A model generated the notes under the pieces. That model worked only from the letters and a program-made list of their open reading frames with translations. It did no database searches and was not told the DNA's origin. A stretch of DNA of 64,000 bases from Burkholderiales bacterium (GTDB lineage Bacteria; Pseudomonadota; Gammaproteobacteria; Burkholderiales; Burkholderiaceae_C): assembly GCA_016219375.1 (NCBI GenBank), contig JACRNC010000004.1:1-64000 (forward strand). The letters are read 5' to 3'. The position numbers and the translations under genes are program-made. This document shows, piece after piece, positions 6,745 to 16,046 of this stretch (position 1 is its first letter; each line of letters opens with the position of its first letter).

Positions 6745-9700
6745 TCAACGTACCGTGAACTGCACCCGCGTCGTCGGCCCCTTGTCCTCCGACGCTTTCT
6801 CCACCGCCCCCACCTGCGACGCCGTCAGCAGCACCCGTTCGGCCGGCAGCTTGGTGGCCAGGTAGGCCTTGACGCGGTCGCCGCGGCGGTTGGCCAGCTG
6901 GCGCAGGGCTTCGTCATCGACGGTGGCGTCGGCCTGCAGTAGGGCTTCCATGTCGTCGGCGGAGAGGGTCTTGGCCAGGCCGATGAGGTTGCGCGGCTTC
7001 TTGATGTCGGCGGCCTTGTAGGCGGCGGTCAGCCAGCCCTCGCGCTCTGCCGGCTCGATGGTGACTTCTGCTGCGCGCTGGCCGGTGGAGGCGGCCTTGG
7101 CGCGGCGCATGAGCTGCAGCACGTGGCGCTGGCGCAGGCCGGGGCCGTCGAGGGCCGGGTCGGCGCGGCCGGTGGCTTCCAGGCGCAGGGTGGGGCGGTC
7201 GGCCAGCTTGTCGGCCAGATGGTCCAGCCGGGCGCGGGCGGCATCGTCCAGCTCGGCGCTGCCGGGGGCGAAGGCGACGAAGCCCAGCTCCTCGCTGCCG
7301 CCCGACAGCAGCGAGAAGGGCGCGGTGACGGCCTTGGTGATCAGGTTGACGATCACCCGCCAGACGATGCCGCCGATGGAGAACTGCGGGTCGTCCAGCG
7401 AGCCGGATACGGGCAGGTTGACGTCGATGACGCCGTGGCGGTCCTTGAGCAGGGCGATGGCCAGGCGCACCGGCAGCTTGGTGGCATCGGGGCTGTCCAC
7501 CTGCTCGCCGAAGGTGAGCTGATCCAGGTAGAGCTGGTTCTGCGCCTGCAGCTGGCCGTTCTCCACAAGGTATTGCACCTTGACCGACAGCGTGCCCTTC
7601 TCAATCGCATAGCCGGCGTAGCGGGCAGCGTAGGGCGTCAGGCGCGTGAGCTCGATGCCCTGGGCCGAGCCGCGCAGGTCGGTGTAGACGCGGGCGGCCA
7701 GCGGGTTGACGCGGCCGGTGATCTCCAGCGGGGCGCCGTCGTCCACGCGGCCGGTCACGCGCACATCGGCAGGCTCGCTGGCCTGCGAGGACAGCGCGGC
7801 GATGTCGCCGTCCAGCCGGGTCAGGCGGGCGGAGTAGTTGGGCTTGATGAAGTTGTCGGTGAAGTCGATGCGCCCGCCGCGCAGGGCCACGCTCTGCCAG
7901 CGCAGCTGCGGGCGCGGGCCGCTCGCCGCATGCTGGGGCGGGGGCAGGGTGGCGACGGCCGCCTGGCCGCGGCGGGTGGGCAGCTGCACGGCAGACGCCG
8001 GCGCGGACGCGGCAGCGGCGGCATCTGCTGCAGCGGCACCCTCGGGCGTGGTCAGCGAGGCGCGGGCCGTCTCCGGGTGGCGCACGATGTCGGCCAGGTT
8101 GAGCCGGCCGCTGGCATTGATGATGATCCGGCCGTAGAACTGGTCCAGCGTGACGCGGCCCAGGTCGGCGTCCAGCGCACCGGCCAGCCAGCGGGCGCGG
8201 GCGTCCTGCAGGTTCAGCGCCTTCCAGCGCAGCAGGTCGGCATCGTTGAGCTCGTCCACGGCGCGCAGGTCGGCCAGGCCGATGCGGCCCTGCCAGCGCA
8301 GGTCATAGGGCGCGTCGCCGCGGGCCTGGGCGGCGCGGGCGGCGGGGCCGGTGAGCTCGGCCACGGCGAGGCGGCCGTCGGCAAGGGCACGGCCGCTGGC
8401 CATCGTGACGTTGAGCCGGGGCTCCAGATAGGGCTGCAGCGGGCTCAGGTCCAGCCGGTCGAGCTTGAGCTGGGCCTGCAGCTGCAGGGGCTGCGGGCGC
8501 ACGCTGCCGCTGGCGTTCAGCCGGCCGCCGGCTGCATCGCGGCCGGCCACCGTCCAGCGGATGGCGGCGGCGGGGTCGGTGCTGACGCCTTCCGCGCCCA
8601 GGTCGGCATCCCGCAGCACCAGGCGGGCGACGGGCGTGGTGCTGCCGTCCAGGACGGTGGCGGCGCAGCCACGGCAGCTCAGGCGGGCGATGTGGACGCG
8701 CGGGGCGGCCGGTGTGGCCGAGGGCGGCGTGCTGCGGCCGGGGCCGGTGCTGCGGTCCCGCGGCTCGTCCTCGTCGCTGGCAGGCAGGCCCTGCCAGTGG
8801 CCGGAGCCGTCGCGGCTGGCCTGCACGGCCAGGCGATCGCCAGCCAGATCGGCCACGGTCAGCTCGGCCAGGCCCGGGCCCTGGGGATGCGCGGGCAGGC
8901 GCCAGACCAGGGCCAGGCCTCGGGCGCGCAGGCCGGCCAGCGACAGGCCGTCGCCGGATGGGGGGCTGGCGCGAGTGGCCCGGGCAGGGGCCGACGTGCC
9001 GGCCGTGTGCGATGCGGCGCGGGCCTGGCCGGCCCGGCGGGGCGGGTCGGCGGGGTGCGGGGCGGCTGCTGTCGTGCGCAGATCGACATCGGCCAGGCTC
9101 AGGCTGCCGTCGCGCAGGGCCAGGTGGTCGCGGGCCAGCTCCAGCTTCAGCTCGGCGGCCACGCTGCCGCGGCCCAGCTCCCAGGGCAGGTTTGCCAAGC
9201 CGTGGGCGCGCAGTGCGGCCAGCCAGGGCGCGGGCTGCAGGCCGTCGAGCTTGAGCGTGCCGCTGCCGGCCAGCGTGGCGGGCGAGGCGCTGGCCTGCAG
9301 GCTGAGCCGGGCGCCGGTGGAGTCGGCCACCTCCACCGTGAGCCGCGCGGGCGGCGCGCCGGCGCGGCTGTCCAGGCCCTGGGCCTGCAGGCGCACGGGG
9401 CCCAGGGCGGGCCAGTGCCCGGCACGGGCGCGGTCTGCGGCCGGTCGGGCTGGGTCGGCGGTGGTGGCCCGGGTAGCTGCGGTGGGTCGATCGGCCTGCG
9501 TGGCCGGGGTGGCGCGCGGAGCAAAGGCCGCTTCAGCGAGGCCGCTGGCGCCGCCGCCCGGCGCTGTGACTGCCGCCTTGCCGGCTGCTGCCTTGCGGCC
9601 TTTGTCGGCCTTGTCTGCCGGCCGGGCTCCCTGCGCCGCGGCGATCCCGCCGTGATCGGCGCGCAGCACCAGCCGCGTGGCCTGAACATCTACGCTGGCG

Positions 9701-11064
9701 ACCTGCCAGGTCCAGGGTGCGGCGGTGCCGGCCGCAGCGTCATCCGATGTTGCTGTCGCGGGCGCTGTTGCTGTGCCCCTGGTAGCGCTGGTGACAGCCG
9801 GTGCCGAAGCTGCCGCACGGCCGGCTGCCGTGGAGCGCGCCGCGGCGGATGAGGGCTGGCGCGATGGCTTGGCCGCGTTGTCTGCCTGCGCCCGGGCGGC
9901 GCCCGGCCAGCCCAGCTCGCCGTGCAGGCCGGTGGCGATCAGCGCGCCCACCTTGGCCCGCCGCTCCAGCGGCTGCAGGTCCAGGCCCTCCAGCCGCAGC
10001 TGCGCCCAGCCGGCGTCCGCGTCCTGCGCCGGCCAGCGCGCGGCCACGTCGTCGGCCTGCACGCGGCCGGCCACGGTCAGGCGCGGCAGCGCGGGCGCCG
10101 GGCGCTCCTCGAACTGCAGCTGCAGCCGCGCCGCCAGCCGGCCGCGCTGGATGTCGATGCGCTGCTCGGGCGGCAGCAGCGGGCGCAGGGCATTGGCCCA
10201 GCGGGGCAGGTCGATCTCGCGCCAGTCCAGCTCCAGCTGCGAGCGCCGCCCGGCCTTGAAGGGCAGGGCGCGGCCCCTGGCCTGCACCAGGCTGCCGTCC
10301 ACGCGCATCTGCAGCTCGGGCAGCACGTCGGTGTCGATGTCGCTGGGCAGGTTGGACAGGAAGGGCAGGCCCAGCGTGAAGCCGCTCACCTCATGCCGCT
10401 GGCCCAGCACGCGGTCCACCAGCTGCACCTGGCCGCCGGTGATGCGGATGTTGTGCAGCGCAAAGCGCGCCGGCTCGCCACCCGCGGGCTGCTGCGCCTG
10501 CCGGGCCTGGATGTGGGCCAGCAGCGGCGTGAAGCTGTAGCGGTCGGCCGCCAGCCGCTCGACGTGCAGCCGCGGCTGCTCGATGCTGATGCGGCTGAGC
10601 ACCGGCGCGCGGTGCCAAAGCGACTGCAGCGACAACTGCGCCTCGGCGCGGGCGATGGACAGATGCGGCGCGGGCTCGCTGCCCACGGCCAGGCCTTCGG
10701 CCGTGACCGTCAGCGTCCACGGTGCGATGCGCAGCGCCTGCAGCCGCACCGGCGTGCCCAGGGCTTCGGTGCCGGCCTGCTCGATGCGCGGCTTGAGCCA
10801 GCCCGGCAGCCAGGCGCCGACGCCGGCCGTCCACAGCGCCGCCAGCCCGGCTGCCGCCAGCCCCAGGCGCAGCGCACGGCGCGGCCAGCTGGCGCCGGCC
10901 GATGCGGGCCGGGCGACGGGCGGCGAGCCGCTGTCTGCTGCGGTGGCAGAGGTCGCATCGACGGCGGGCGATGCGGCTGATGCGGATGCAGCAGCGGTGT
11001 CGGAGGGGAGCTGGTTCACGGTAGAGGCGGGCGGGCAACAGGCGCAAAGCGGCCACGGTGGCAT
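6745..11064 (-). CDS. Giant DUF748/AsmA-like envelope protein
   Basis: A 1439-residue protein, large even for the DUF748 family. One membrane segment (about 64-88) follows a Ser/Ala-rich cytosolic start. A long AsmA-like beta-rich body follows, with repeated motifs such as VRLQALRIAPWTLTVTAEGL, and a C-terminal OmpA-like piece (FAPGSAELDDAARARLDHLA). AsmA/YhdP/TamB-like proteins bridge the periplasm and are implicated in phospholipid transport. DUF748 members are less well studied. Residues about 388-541 are Ala/Thr-rich low complexity and probably disordered. GTG 11019 (VNQLPSD) is an alternative start. It is transcribed toward the low-G+C gene. Confidence 0.85.
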   Translation of the reverse strand: MPPWPLCACCPPASTVNQLPSDTAAASASAASPAVDATSATAADSGSPPVARPASAGASWPRRALRLGLAAAGLAALWTAGVGAWLPGWLKPRIEQAGTEALGTPVRLQALRIAPWTLTVTAEGLAVGSEPAPHLSIARAEAQLSLQSLWHRAPVLSRISIEQPRLHVERLAADRYSFTPLLAHIQARQAQQPAGGEPARFALHNIRITGGQVQLVDRVLGQRHEVSGFTLGLPFLSNLPSDIDTDVLPELQMRVDGSLVQARGRALPFKAGRRSQLELDWREIDLPRWANALRPLLPPEQRIDIQRGRLAARLQLQFEERPAPALPRLTVAGRVQADDVAARWPAQDADAGWAQLRLEGLDLQPLERRAKVGALIATGLHGELGWPGAARAQADNAAKPSRQPSSAAARSTAAGRAAASAPAVTSATRGTATAPATATSDDAAAGTAAPWTWQVASVDVQATRLVLRADHGGIAAAQGARPADKADKGRKAAAGKAAVTAPGGGASGLAEAAFAPRATPATQADRPTAATRATTADPARPAADRARAGHWPALGPVRLQAQGLDSRAGAPPARLTVEVADSTGARLSLQASASPATLAGSGTLKLDGLQPAPWLAALRAHGLANLPWELGRGSVAAELKLELARDHLALRDGSLSLADVDLRTTAAAPHPADPPRRAGQARAASHTAGTSAPARATRASPPSGDGLSLAGLRARGLALVWRLPAHPQGPGLAELTVADLAGDRLAVQASRDGSGHWQGLPASDEDEPRDRSTGPGRSTPPSATPAAPRVHIARLSCRGCAATVLDGSTTPVARLVLRDADLGAEGVSTDPAAAIRWTVAGRDAAGGRLNASGSVRPQPLQLQAQLKLDRLDLSPLQPYLEPRLNVTMASGRALADGRLAVAELTGPAARAAQARGDAPYDLRWQGRIGLADLRAVDELNDADLLRWKALNLQDARARWLAGALDADLGRVTLDQFYGRIIINASGRLNLADIVRHPETARASLTTPEGAAAADAAAAASAPASAVQLPTRRGQAAVATLPPPQHAASGPRPQLRWQSVALRGGRIDFTDNFIKPNYSARLTRLDGDIAALSSQASEPADVRVTGRVDDGAPLEITGRVNPLAARVYTDLRGSAQGIELTRLTPYAARYAGYAIEKGTLSVKVQYLVENGQLQAQNQLYLDQLTFGEQVDSPDATKLPVRLAIALLKDRHGVIDVNLPVSGSLDDPQFSIGGIVWRVIVNLITKAVTAPFSLLSGGSEELGFVAFAPGSAELDDAARARLDHLADKLADRPTLRLEATGRADPALDGPGLRQRHVLQLMRRAKAASTGQRAAEVTIEPAEREGWLTAAYKAADIKKPRNLIGLAKTLSADDMEALLQADATVDDEALRQLANRRGDRVKAYLATKLPAERVLLTASQVGAVEKASEDKGPTTRVQFTVR

Positions 11065-11322
11065 GCAGGGCCCTGCCCGGGCGGGCAGGAGCGGGCGGGC
11101 GCGGGCGCACGGTACGCGCGGAAGGCGTCGGCGGACGTTGCCGGCGGCGCTTCACGCGCTCCGGCGCAATCCTCTGCGTACCCCTGGGCGCCCCCTGCGC
11201 AGCCCTGCAAACCACTTGGCAGCATGGTCCTACAGCGGCGGGCGGTTGTCACCGGCAGCGTGGCGCCGGCGCGCCGGCTACCGTGTCTGGCATTGATCCT
11301 GACCAAGCATGAGGAGAGCGCC

Positions 11323-11838
11323 GTGGACCGCCTGATGAGCCCCGCCCCCGCGCGCGGCCGGCACGCGCCGGCCGGCGCTGCCCGAGCCGCCTGGACCTAT
11401 GCCCTGATCACCCTGGGCGCGCTGGCGGCAGCGGGTGTGACCACCACCGCCGGTGCCGCCGACCTCGCCCCGGCCACCGGCATCGACGCCCAGCGCGCCG
11501 CCTGCCAGCGCGCCCCCTATGAGGACCGCCGGGCCTGCCTGCGCGAGATCGGCGCCGCCCGCCAGGAGGCCCAGCGCGGGCGGCTGGCCGATGGCGGCAA
11601 TGCATCCGTCTACCACCGCAATGCCCTGCGCCGCTGCGAGGCCCTGCCCGCAGCCGACCAGGCCGACTGCCGCGCCCGCATTGAATCCGGCACCACCACC
11701 GGCGGCGTGCCCCAGGGCGGTGTGCTGCGTGAGTACCGCCAGGTGATCCCCGCCAGCCCGGCCGCGGTGCCGTCGGTGCCCGACCCGGCCAGCGGCCCGG
11801 CGTCGGATGCGGCCGGCACGCCGGGGACGCGGTCCTGA
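11323..11838 (+). CDS. Small secreted protein of unknown function with conserved Cys pattern
   Basis: GTG 11323 is chosen because GAGGAGA lies 6 nt upstream. It gives 171 residues: a charged start, a hydrophobic segment (YALITLGALAAAGVTTTAGAA) that reads as a signal peptide, and a mature part with four Cys in the pattern ACQRAPYEDRRACLREIG then RRCEALPAADQADCRARI. This looks like two CxxxP-type helical hairpins, which could form disulfides. Similar Cys-repeat hypotheticals occur in Burkholderiales. No function is known to me. The Pro/Ala-rich tail is likely disordered. Confidence 0.65.
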   Translation: MDRLMSPAPARGRHAPAGAARAAWTYALITLGALAAAGVTTTAGAADLAPATGIDAQRAACQRAPYEDRRACLREIGAARQEAQRGRLADGGNASVYHRNALRRCEALPAADQADCRARIESGTTTGGVPQGGVLREYRQVIPASPAAVPSVPDPASGPASDAAGTPGTRS

Positions 11839-11982
11839 TCCCGCACAGCGCCGCAGCGCAGCGGGCTCGGCCGGAACATCCCGGCGCGCGCGGTCCCCGA
11901 CAGGGCCTGCGCAGGCCGGTTGCTCAAAGGCGGTGGAGGGCTTGGGCTCCGCCCGGATGGAGCCGGCGGCGGCCGGCCGCGG

Positions 11983-12660
11983 TCAATCCCGCCAGTCGAT
12001 CAGGTCCAGCAGCGCGGCCGGTTGCTGGATGACCGCATCGGCGCCCCAGCTGGCCACCTCGCCGGCCTCGCCCAGGTAGCCGTAGGCCGCGGCCACGGCC
12101 GGCATGCCGGCGGCGCGGGCAGCCTGCACGTCGCGCAGGTCGTCGCCCACATAGATGGCAGCGGCCGGCTCCACGCCGATCTGCGCGCAGGCATGCAGCA
12201 GCGGCGCCGGGTGGGGCTTGGCATGCGGCGTGGTGTCGCCGCTGACGACCACCGATGCGCGTCGGTCCAGGCCCAGCCCGGCCACAACGCGCGGCGTGAA
12301 GCGCTGCGACTTGTTGGTCACCACGCCCCAGGGGATGCCACGATCTTCCAGCGCGGACAGCAGCGGCTCGATGCCGTCGAAGAGCCTGGAGTCGCGGTCG
12401 AGCATCTGCTCGTAGAGATCCAGGAAGGCGACGCGGTGCGCCTCGTAGTCCGCATGGTCGGGCCGCAGGTCCAGCCCCGCGCCCAGCAGGCCGCGTGCGC
12501 CGGCCGATGCATAGGGCCGCAGGGCTTCCACCGGCAGCGGCGCCAGGCCGCGCTGCAGGCGCAGGGCGTTGAGCGCGCCGGCCAGGTCGGGCGCGGTGTC
12601 GGCCAGCGTGCCGTCCAGGTCGAACAGCACGGCGCCGGGGCGGGCGAAGCGCGCAGCCAC
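11983..12660 (-). CDS. gph: Phosphoglycolate phosphatase (HAD superfamily)
   Basis: This enzyme hydrolyses 2-phosphoglycolate in the cytoplasm, clearing a metabolite formed by oxygenation or DNA end repair. The 225-residue protein has all HAD motifs: nucleophile DLDGTLADT (about residue 16), VVTNKS (motif II), K in TTPHAKPHP (motif III) and VGDDLRDVQAARAAGM (motif IV). The start is GTG 12660, one base beyond the ubiG stop, so the pair is an operon in which gph follows ubiG, an order common in proteobacteria. A broader sugar-phosphatase activity cannot be excluded. Confidence 0.9.
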   Translation of the reverse strand: MAARFARPGAVLFDLDGTLADTAPDLAGALNALRLQRGLAPLPVEALRPYASAGARGLLGAGLDLRPDHADYEAHRVAFLDLYEQMLDRDSRLFDGIEPLLSALEDRGIPWGVVTNKSQRFTPRVVAGLGLDRRASVVVSGDTTPHAKPHPAPLLHACAQIGVEPAAAIYVGDDLRDVQAARAAGMPAVAAAYGYLGEAGEVASWGADAVIQQPAALLDLIDWRD

Positions 12661-12661
12661 C

Positions 12662-13408
12662 TCAGGCCGCCTTGCGCGCGGCCAGCATGTAGTTGACGCT
12701 GGTGTCGCCGCTGAGCCAGTAGCGCTGCGTCAGCGGGTTGTATTCCAGCCCCTTCATGGCCAGCGGGTCCAGGCCGGCGTCGCGGCACCAGGCGGTCAGC
12801 TCGGCCGGGCGCAGGAAGCGGGCGTATTCATGCGTGCCGCGGGGCAGCAGGTTGAGCACGTACTCGGCGCCGACGATGGCGAAGAGAAAAGCCTTGGGGT
12901 TGCGGTTGATGGTGGAGAAGAACACCCAGCCGCCCGGCTTGGCCAGCTGCGCGCAGGCGCGGATGACCGAGGCCGGGTCGGGCACGTGCTCCAGCATCTC
13001 CATGCAGGTGACCACGTCGTACTGCGCCGGCTGCTCGGCGGCCAGCGCCTCCACCGCCACCGCGCGGTACTGCAGGTTGGCCACGCCGGCTTCCCAGGCG
13101 TGCAGCTGGGCCACCTTGAGCGGCTTGTCGGCCAGATCGATCCCCAGCACGTTGGCACCGCGCTTGGCCATCGATTCGGCCAGGATGCCGCCGCCGCAGC
13201 CCACATCCACCACCTTCTTGCCGGTGATCTGCGCCTGCTGGTCGATCCAGTCCAGGCGCAGCGGGTTGATCTGGTGCAGCGGGCGGAACTCGCTGTCCGG
13301 GTCCCACCAGCGATGGGCCAGCTCGCTGAACTTGGCCAGCTCCATCGGGTCGGCGTTGAGCGGAGCTTGGGGGGCGGCCACAGGGGAGGAAGTCGGTTGG
13401 GCACTCAT
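12662..13408 (-). CDS. ubiG: Ubiquinone biosynthesis O-methyltransferase
   Basis: UbiG carries out both SAM-dependent O-methylations of ubiquinone synthesis at the inner membrane. The 248-residue protein has ELAHRWWDPDSEFRPLHQIN near the start, the family signature. The SAM-binding glycine loop is VVDVGCGGGILAESMA (about residues 66-81), followed by GIDLADKPL and EMLEHVPDPASVI. Length matches the family. On the minus strand TAGCAT lies 6 nt before ATG 13408, so the transcript may be nearly leaderless. It is the first gene of the ubiG-gph pair. Confidence 0.95.
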   Translation of the reverse strand: MSAQPTSSPVAAPQAPLNADPMELAKFSELAHRWWDPDSEFRPLHQINPLRLDWIDQQAQITGKKVVDVGCGGGILAESMAKRGANVLGIDLADKPLKVAQLHAWEAGVANLQYRAVAVEALAAEQPAQYDVVTCMEMLEHVPDPASVIRACAQLAKPGGWVFFSTINRNPKAFLFAIVGAEYVLNLLPRGTHEYARFLRPAELTAWCRDAGLDPLAMKGLEYNPLTQRYWLSGDTSVNYMLAARKAA

Positions 13409-13481
13409 GCCGCGATGCTACTGCGCCCGCCTCACAATGCCCGGCTTGCAGGCCTCTGTCCGCCCCTTGCTGCCACCGACC

Positions 13482-13829
13482 ATGCTCACCCTCTACGGCA
13501 TCCCCAACTGCGACACCGTCAAGAAGGCCCGCGCCGCGCTGGAGCAGGCCGGCCGCGCGCATGCCTTCCACGACTTCAAGAAGCAGGGCGTGCCCGAGGA
13601 GCGGCTGGACGCCTGGCTGCGCGAGCTGGGCTGGCAGGCGCTGGTCAACACCCGCGGCACGACCTGGCGCAAGCTGGACGCGGCCGAGCGCGACGCCGTC
13701 ACCGATGCGGCCTCCGCCCGCGCGCTGATGCTGGCCCAGCCGAGCGTCATCCGCCGGCCGGTGGTGGAGCAGGACGGCACGGTGGTCGGCGCCGGGATGG
13801 ATGCGGTGCAGGGGCTGCTGGCCGGGTGA
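13482..13829 (+). CDS. ArsC/Spx-like thioredoxin-fold protein (YffB type)
   Basis: This 115-residue protein begins MLTLYGIPNCDTVKKA and has the ArsC-family fold with a single N-terminal Cys in PNCDTVKKA, then HDFKKQGVP and the cis-Pro region VIRRPVV. True arsenate reductases carry an HX3CX3R-like active site and companion ars genes, and neither is seen here. YffB-type proteins are thought to be glutathione-dependent thiol reductases, so this is the better label. ATG 13482 gives the standard family start. It is divergent from ubiG. Confidence 0.85.
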   Translation: MLTLYGIPNCDTVKKARAALEQAGRAHAFHDFKKQGVPEERLDAWLRELGWQALVNTRGTTWRKLDAAERDAVTDAASARALMLAQPSVIRRPVVEQDGTVVGAGMDAVQGLLAG

Positions 13830-14169
13830 AGCCGGAGAGCGCGCCTGACGAGGCCGGTTGAAGCCGCTCGAAGGCGGGTTGAAGACCGATTGAGGCCTGA
13901 ATCAGGGCTGGATCACGGCCGGATGACGGCGGGATGCCACATGCCGGGCCGTGCCGGGCTGCCCTGCGCCCGGGGACAATGCGGGCCGCCGGCCCGTTGA
14001 CCGCGGGCACGGCGTCCCCGACACGCACACACCGATCCACGACCACCAGGCCGCAGCCCTTGCCGGGCCCGGCCAGCCGCGGCGGATCGCATCACCCGGG
14101 GACCGCATCGCGTCAGGAGCGGGCCGCATGCCCGTGCCACCACAACAGGCCAACGCTCGGGAGGGAGCA
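13830..14169. other. Intergenic, low-structure stretch
   Basis: This 340-bp gap holds a run of loosely repeated GGTTGAAG/GGCCGGATGACGG words (13856-13932) and then G+C-rich sequence. No promoter, terminator or RNA was recognised. GGAGGGAG at 14160-14167 is the ribosome binding site for the next gene. Confidence 0.4.
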
Positions 14170-15372
14170 ATGGACAAACAAGCCTCGGTTCGACTGGTGT
14201 TTCACGGGCAGGTGCTGCCCGGCTTCCGGCAGGAGGACGTGCAGCGCGCCCTGGCCGCGCTGCTCAAGCTGGACGACGCGCGGGCCCAGGCCCTGTTTGG
14301 CGGATCGCGCGTGGTGCTCAAGCGCGAGCTGCCCGTCGATCAGGCCGACCGCTACGTCGCCCATCTGGCCAAGCTGGGCGCGCTGGTGCACCTGGAGGCC
14401 GCGGGCGGCGAGGCGGCCGGGGCTGCCGCGCCGGTGTCCCCGGCCGGCGCGGGCGCGGTGCCGCTGCCGGCTATCCCGTCCACCCCGTCGGCACTGCGCG
14501 CGGACACGTCGCCTTCCTTGCCGACCTCTGCCACGCAGGTCTCTTCCACGCCGGCCGATGCCGGCGACGGCCTGGGCTTGGCCGGGCTGACCACGCCGCG
14601 CGGCGCGCCGCTGCTGCCCCGGCTGGATGAGCAGGAGGCTGCCCCGGGCGCTGCAGGCGCGTCCTTCGCGTCGGCGCAGGGCGGCGCCTCATCACCTGCG
14701 GCGCCCCTGGTAGCGCCCGCCGCCCAGGCGCCGGGCCTCGGCCTGGAGCCGCTGGCCGCGCCCGGCAGCCAGGCCTCGGCCCTGCCCGCTGCGGCCGACG
14801 CGCCCGCCGGCCTGTCGCTGCAGGGTGGGGCGGCCGAGGAGGAGATCGTCTGCCCCACCTGCGGCGAGCGCCAGAGCAAGCGCATCCTGTGCCGCAACTG
14901 CGCCACCAACATGCCGATGGGCATCGCCGCCAAGGAAGAGGCCGCGCGCATCGAGCGCGAGCAGCGCCTGGCGGAGTCGCGCGGCCGCCGCGGGCAGGGC
15001 GCCTGGCCGGGCGACGAGCCGGGCCGGGCGCCGGGCGATAGGCAAGGCGGCGCGGACGAGGCCGATGCCGATGCCGAGGCACCACCGCTGCTGGGCATGG
15101 GCTTTTCCGGCCGCATGGGGCGGCTGCAGTACGCCACGGCCGGCTTTGCCATCATCGCCGCCTGCCTGTTCGCCGGCGTGCTGGCCTTCAAGCTCTTCAG
15201 CAGCCCCATCGCGCTGGGCGTGCTGGTGCTGGTGGGCGCGGTGGCGGTGTTCGCCTACTCGCTGCGGGTGACGGTGCTGCGGCTGCACGACGTCAACCTC
15301 AGCGGCTGGTGGTCGCTGCTGCTCTTCCTGCCCTCGGCGGCGGCGCCGGCCTCCCCTTCCTCAGCCTGCTGA
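14170..15372 (+). CDS. DUF805 membrane protein, N-terminal part before an apparent frameshift
   Basis: A good GGAGGGAG ribosome site precedes ATG 14170. The product has an N-terminal globular domain (MDKQASVRLVFHGQVLPGF, about 1-80), a long Ala/Pro-rich linker, and a zinc-ribbon-like CPTCGERQSKRILCRNC (about 232-250). A DUF805 transmembrane domain then opens LGMGFSGRMGRLQYATAGF and reaches RLHDVNLSGWWSLLLFLP. There the reading frame leaves the family pattern, gives SAAAPASPSS and stops at 15372. The missing DUF805 half is encoded one base back in the overlapping frame. Function of DUF805 proteins is unknown. Confidence 0.75.
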   Translation: MDKQASVRLVFHGQVLPGFRQEDVQRALAALLKLDDARAQALFGGSRVVLKRELPVDQADRYVAHLAKLGALVHLEAAGGEAAGAAAPVSPAGAGAVPLPAIPSTPSALRADTSPSLPTSATQVSSTPADAGDGLGLAGLTTPRGAPLLPRLDEQEAAPGAAGASFASAQGGASSPAAPLVAPAAQAPGLGLEPLAAPGSQASALPAAADAPAGLSLQGGAAEEEIVCPTCGERQSKRILCRNCATNMPMGIAAKEEAARIEREQRLAESRGRRGQGAWPGDEPGRAPGDRQGGADEADADAEAPPLLGMGFSGRMGRLQYATAGFAIIAACLFAGVLAFKLFSSPIALGVLVLVGAVAVFAYSLRVTVLRLHDVNLSGWWSLLLFLPSAAAPASPSSAC

Positions 15373-15848
15373 CCACAGTGGCCAGCCTGGCGCTGATGGC
15401 CTGGCCCGGCTCACGCGGCGACAACGACCACGGCCCGCGCCCGCGCTCCGGCGGCTGGAAGCCGCTCGTCGCCGCCATCCTGATGCTGGTGCTGGGCACC
15501 GCGCTGCTGGCCAGCAGCGTGCGCAACTCCAGCGACGCGATCCAGCGCCTGGCCCGCATGCGCGGCGGCCAGGGCACGGCCGACATGGAGCGCAGCCTGG
15601 AGCAGGCGATGGTGCAGGCGGTGCTGCCGCCGGCGGCGCGCTCGGCCTATGAGCGCGACTACCGCGACGGGCCCGACCACAAGGCATTCGCCGTGTCCTC
15701 CAGCGGCGCCTGGGGCTGGTGGACGGGGGCCGTGTCGGCCGAGCGCGCCGTGGAGCGCGCCCTGGCCGAATGCGACCGCCGTCGCGAGGCCTATGCGGCC
15801 GAGTGCCAGGTGGTCAATGTGGATGGCCAGTGGGGCGGCGAGGACTGA
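15309..15848 (+). pseudogene. C-terminal part of the DUF805 protein in the -1 frame
   Basis: From about 15341 this frame continues the DUF805 pattern: GGGAGLPFLSLLTTVASLAL, then WPGSRGDNDHGPRP (the PG..G.N.(Y/H)G hallmark), another membrane segment and a C-terminal domain with AVSSSGAWGWW and ALAECDRRREAYAAECQVV. The nominal ATG 15309 lies inside the upstream gene and is probably not used. A one-base indel between about 15329 and 15345, in a CGGCGGCGGCG run, would restore a single protein of about 560 residues. It may be a real frameshift mutation or a sequencing error. Confidence 0.7.
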
Positions 15849-15932
15849 ACGCCCCTGCTGCTGCGAGCGCCGTGATCGCCGTGATGGCCCTGAGCGCTCT
15901 GATTGCCGCGATCGCCCTGATCGCCGGTGGCC

Positions 15933-16007
15933 GTGATGGCGTGATGGCGTGATGGCGTGATGGCGTGATGGCGTGGGGCGTGGGGCGTGGGGCGTGGGGC
16001 GTGGGGC
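15933..16007. repeat. Short tandem repeats: five GTGATGGC then five GTGGGGC
   Basis: Five exact 8-mers (GTGATGGC, 15933-15972) run directly into five exact 7-mers (GTGGGGC, 15973-16007). They sit in the gap between the DUF805 fragment and gspB (convergent genes). Exact short arrays like this are slippage-prone and would be expected to vary between strains. Confidence 0.9.
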
Positions 16008-16046
16008 GTGAGGGGCGATGCAGTGCACCCTGCGCCCATCAGCACC

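Noticed and set aside
7123-9852. 909-codon open frame on the plus strand opposite the DUF748 gene
   Set aside because: It is Gly/Ala/Gln/Arg-rich with no domain and mirrors the codons of the real gene. Long antisense open frames are expected at this G+C.
13482-13829. Arsenate resistance gene arsC
   Set aside because: No ars neighbours and the YffB-type N-terminus fit a general ArsC/Spx-like thiol protein better.
15329-15345. Programmed -1 frameshift in the DUF805 gene
   Set aside because: No X-XXY-YYZ slippery heptamer or obvious downstream pseudoknot is visible. A simple indel is more likely.
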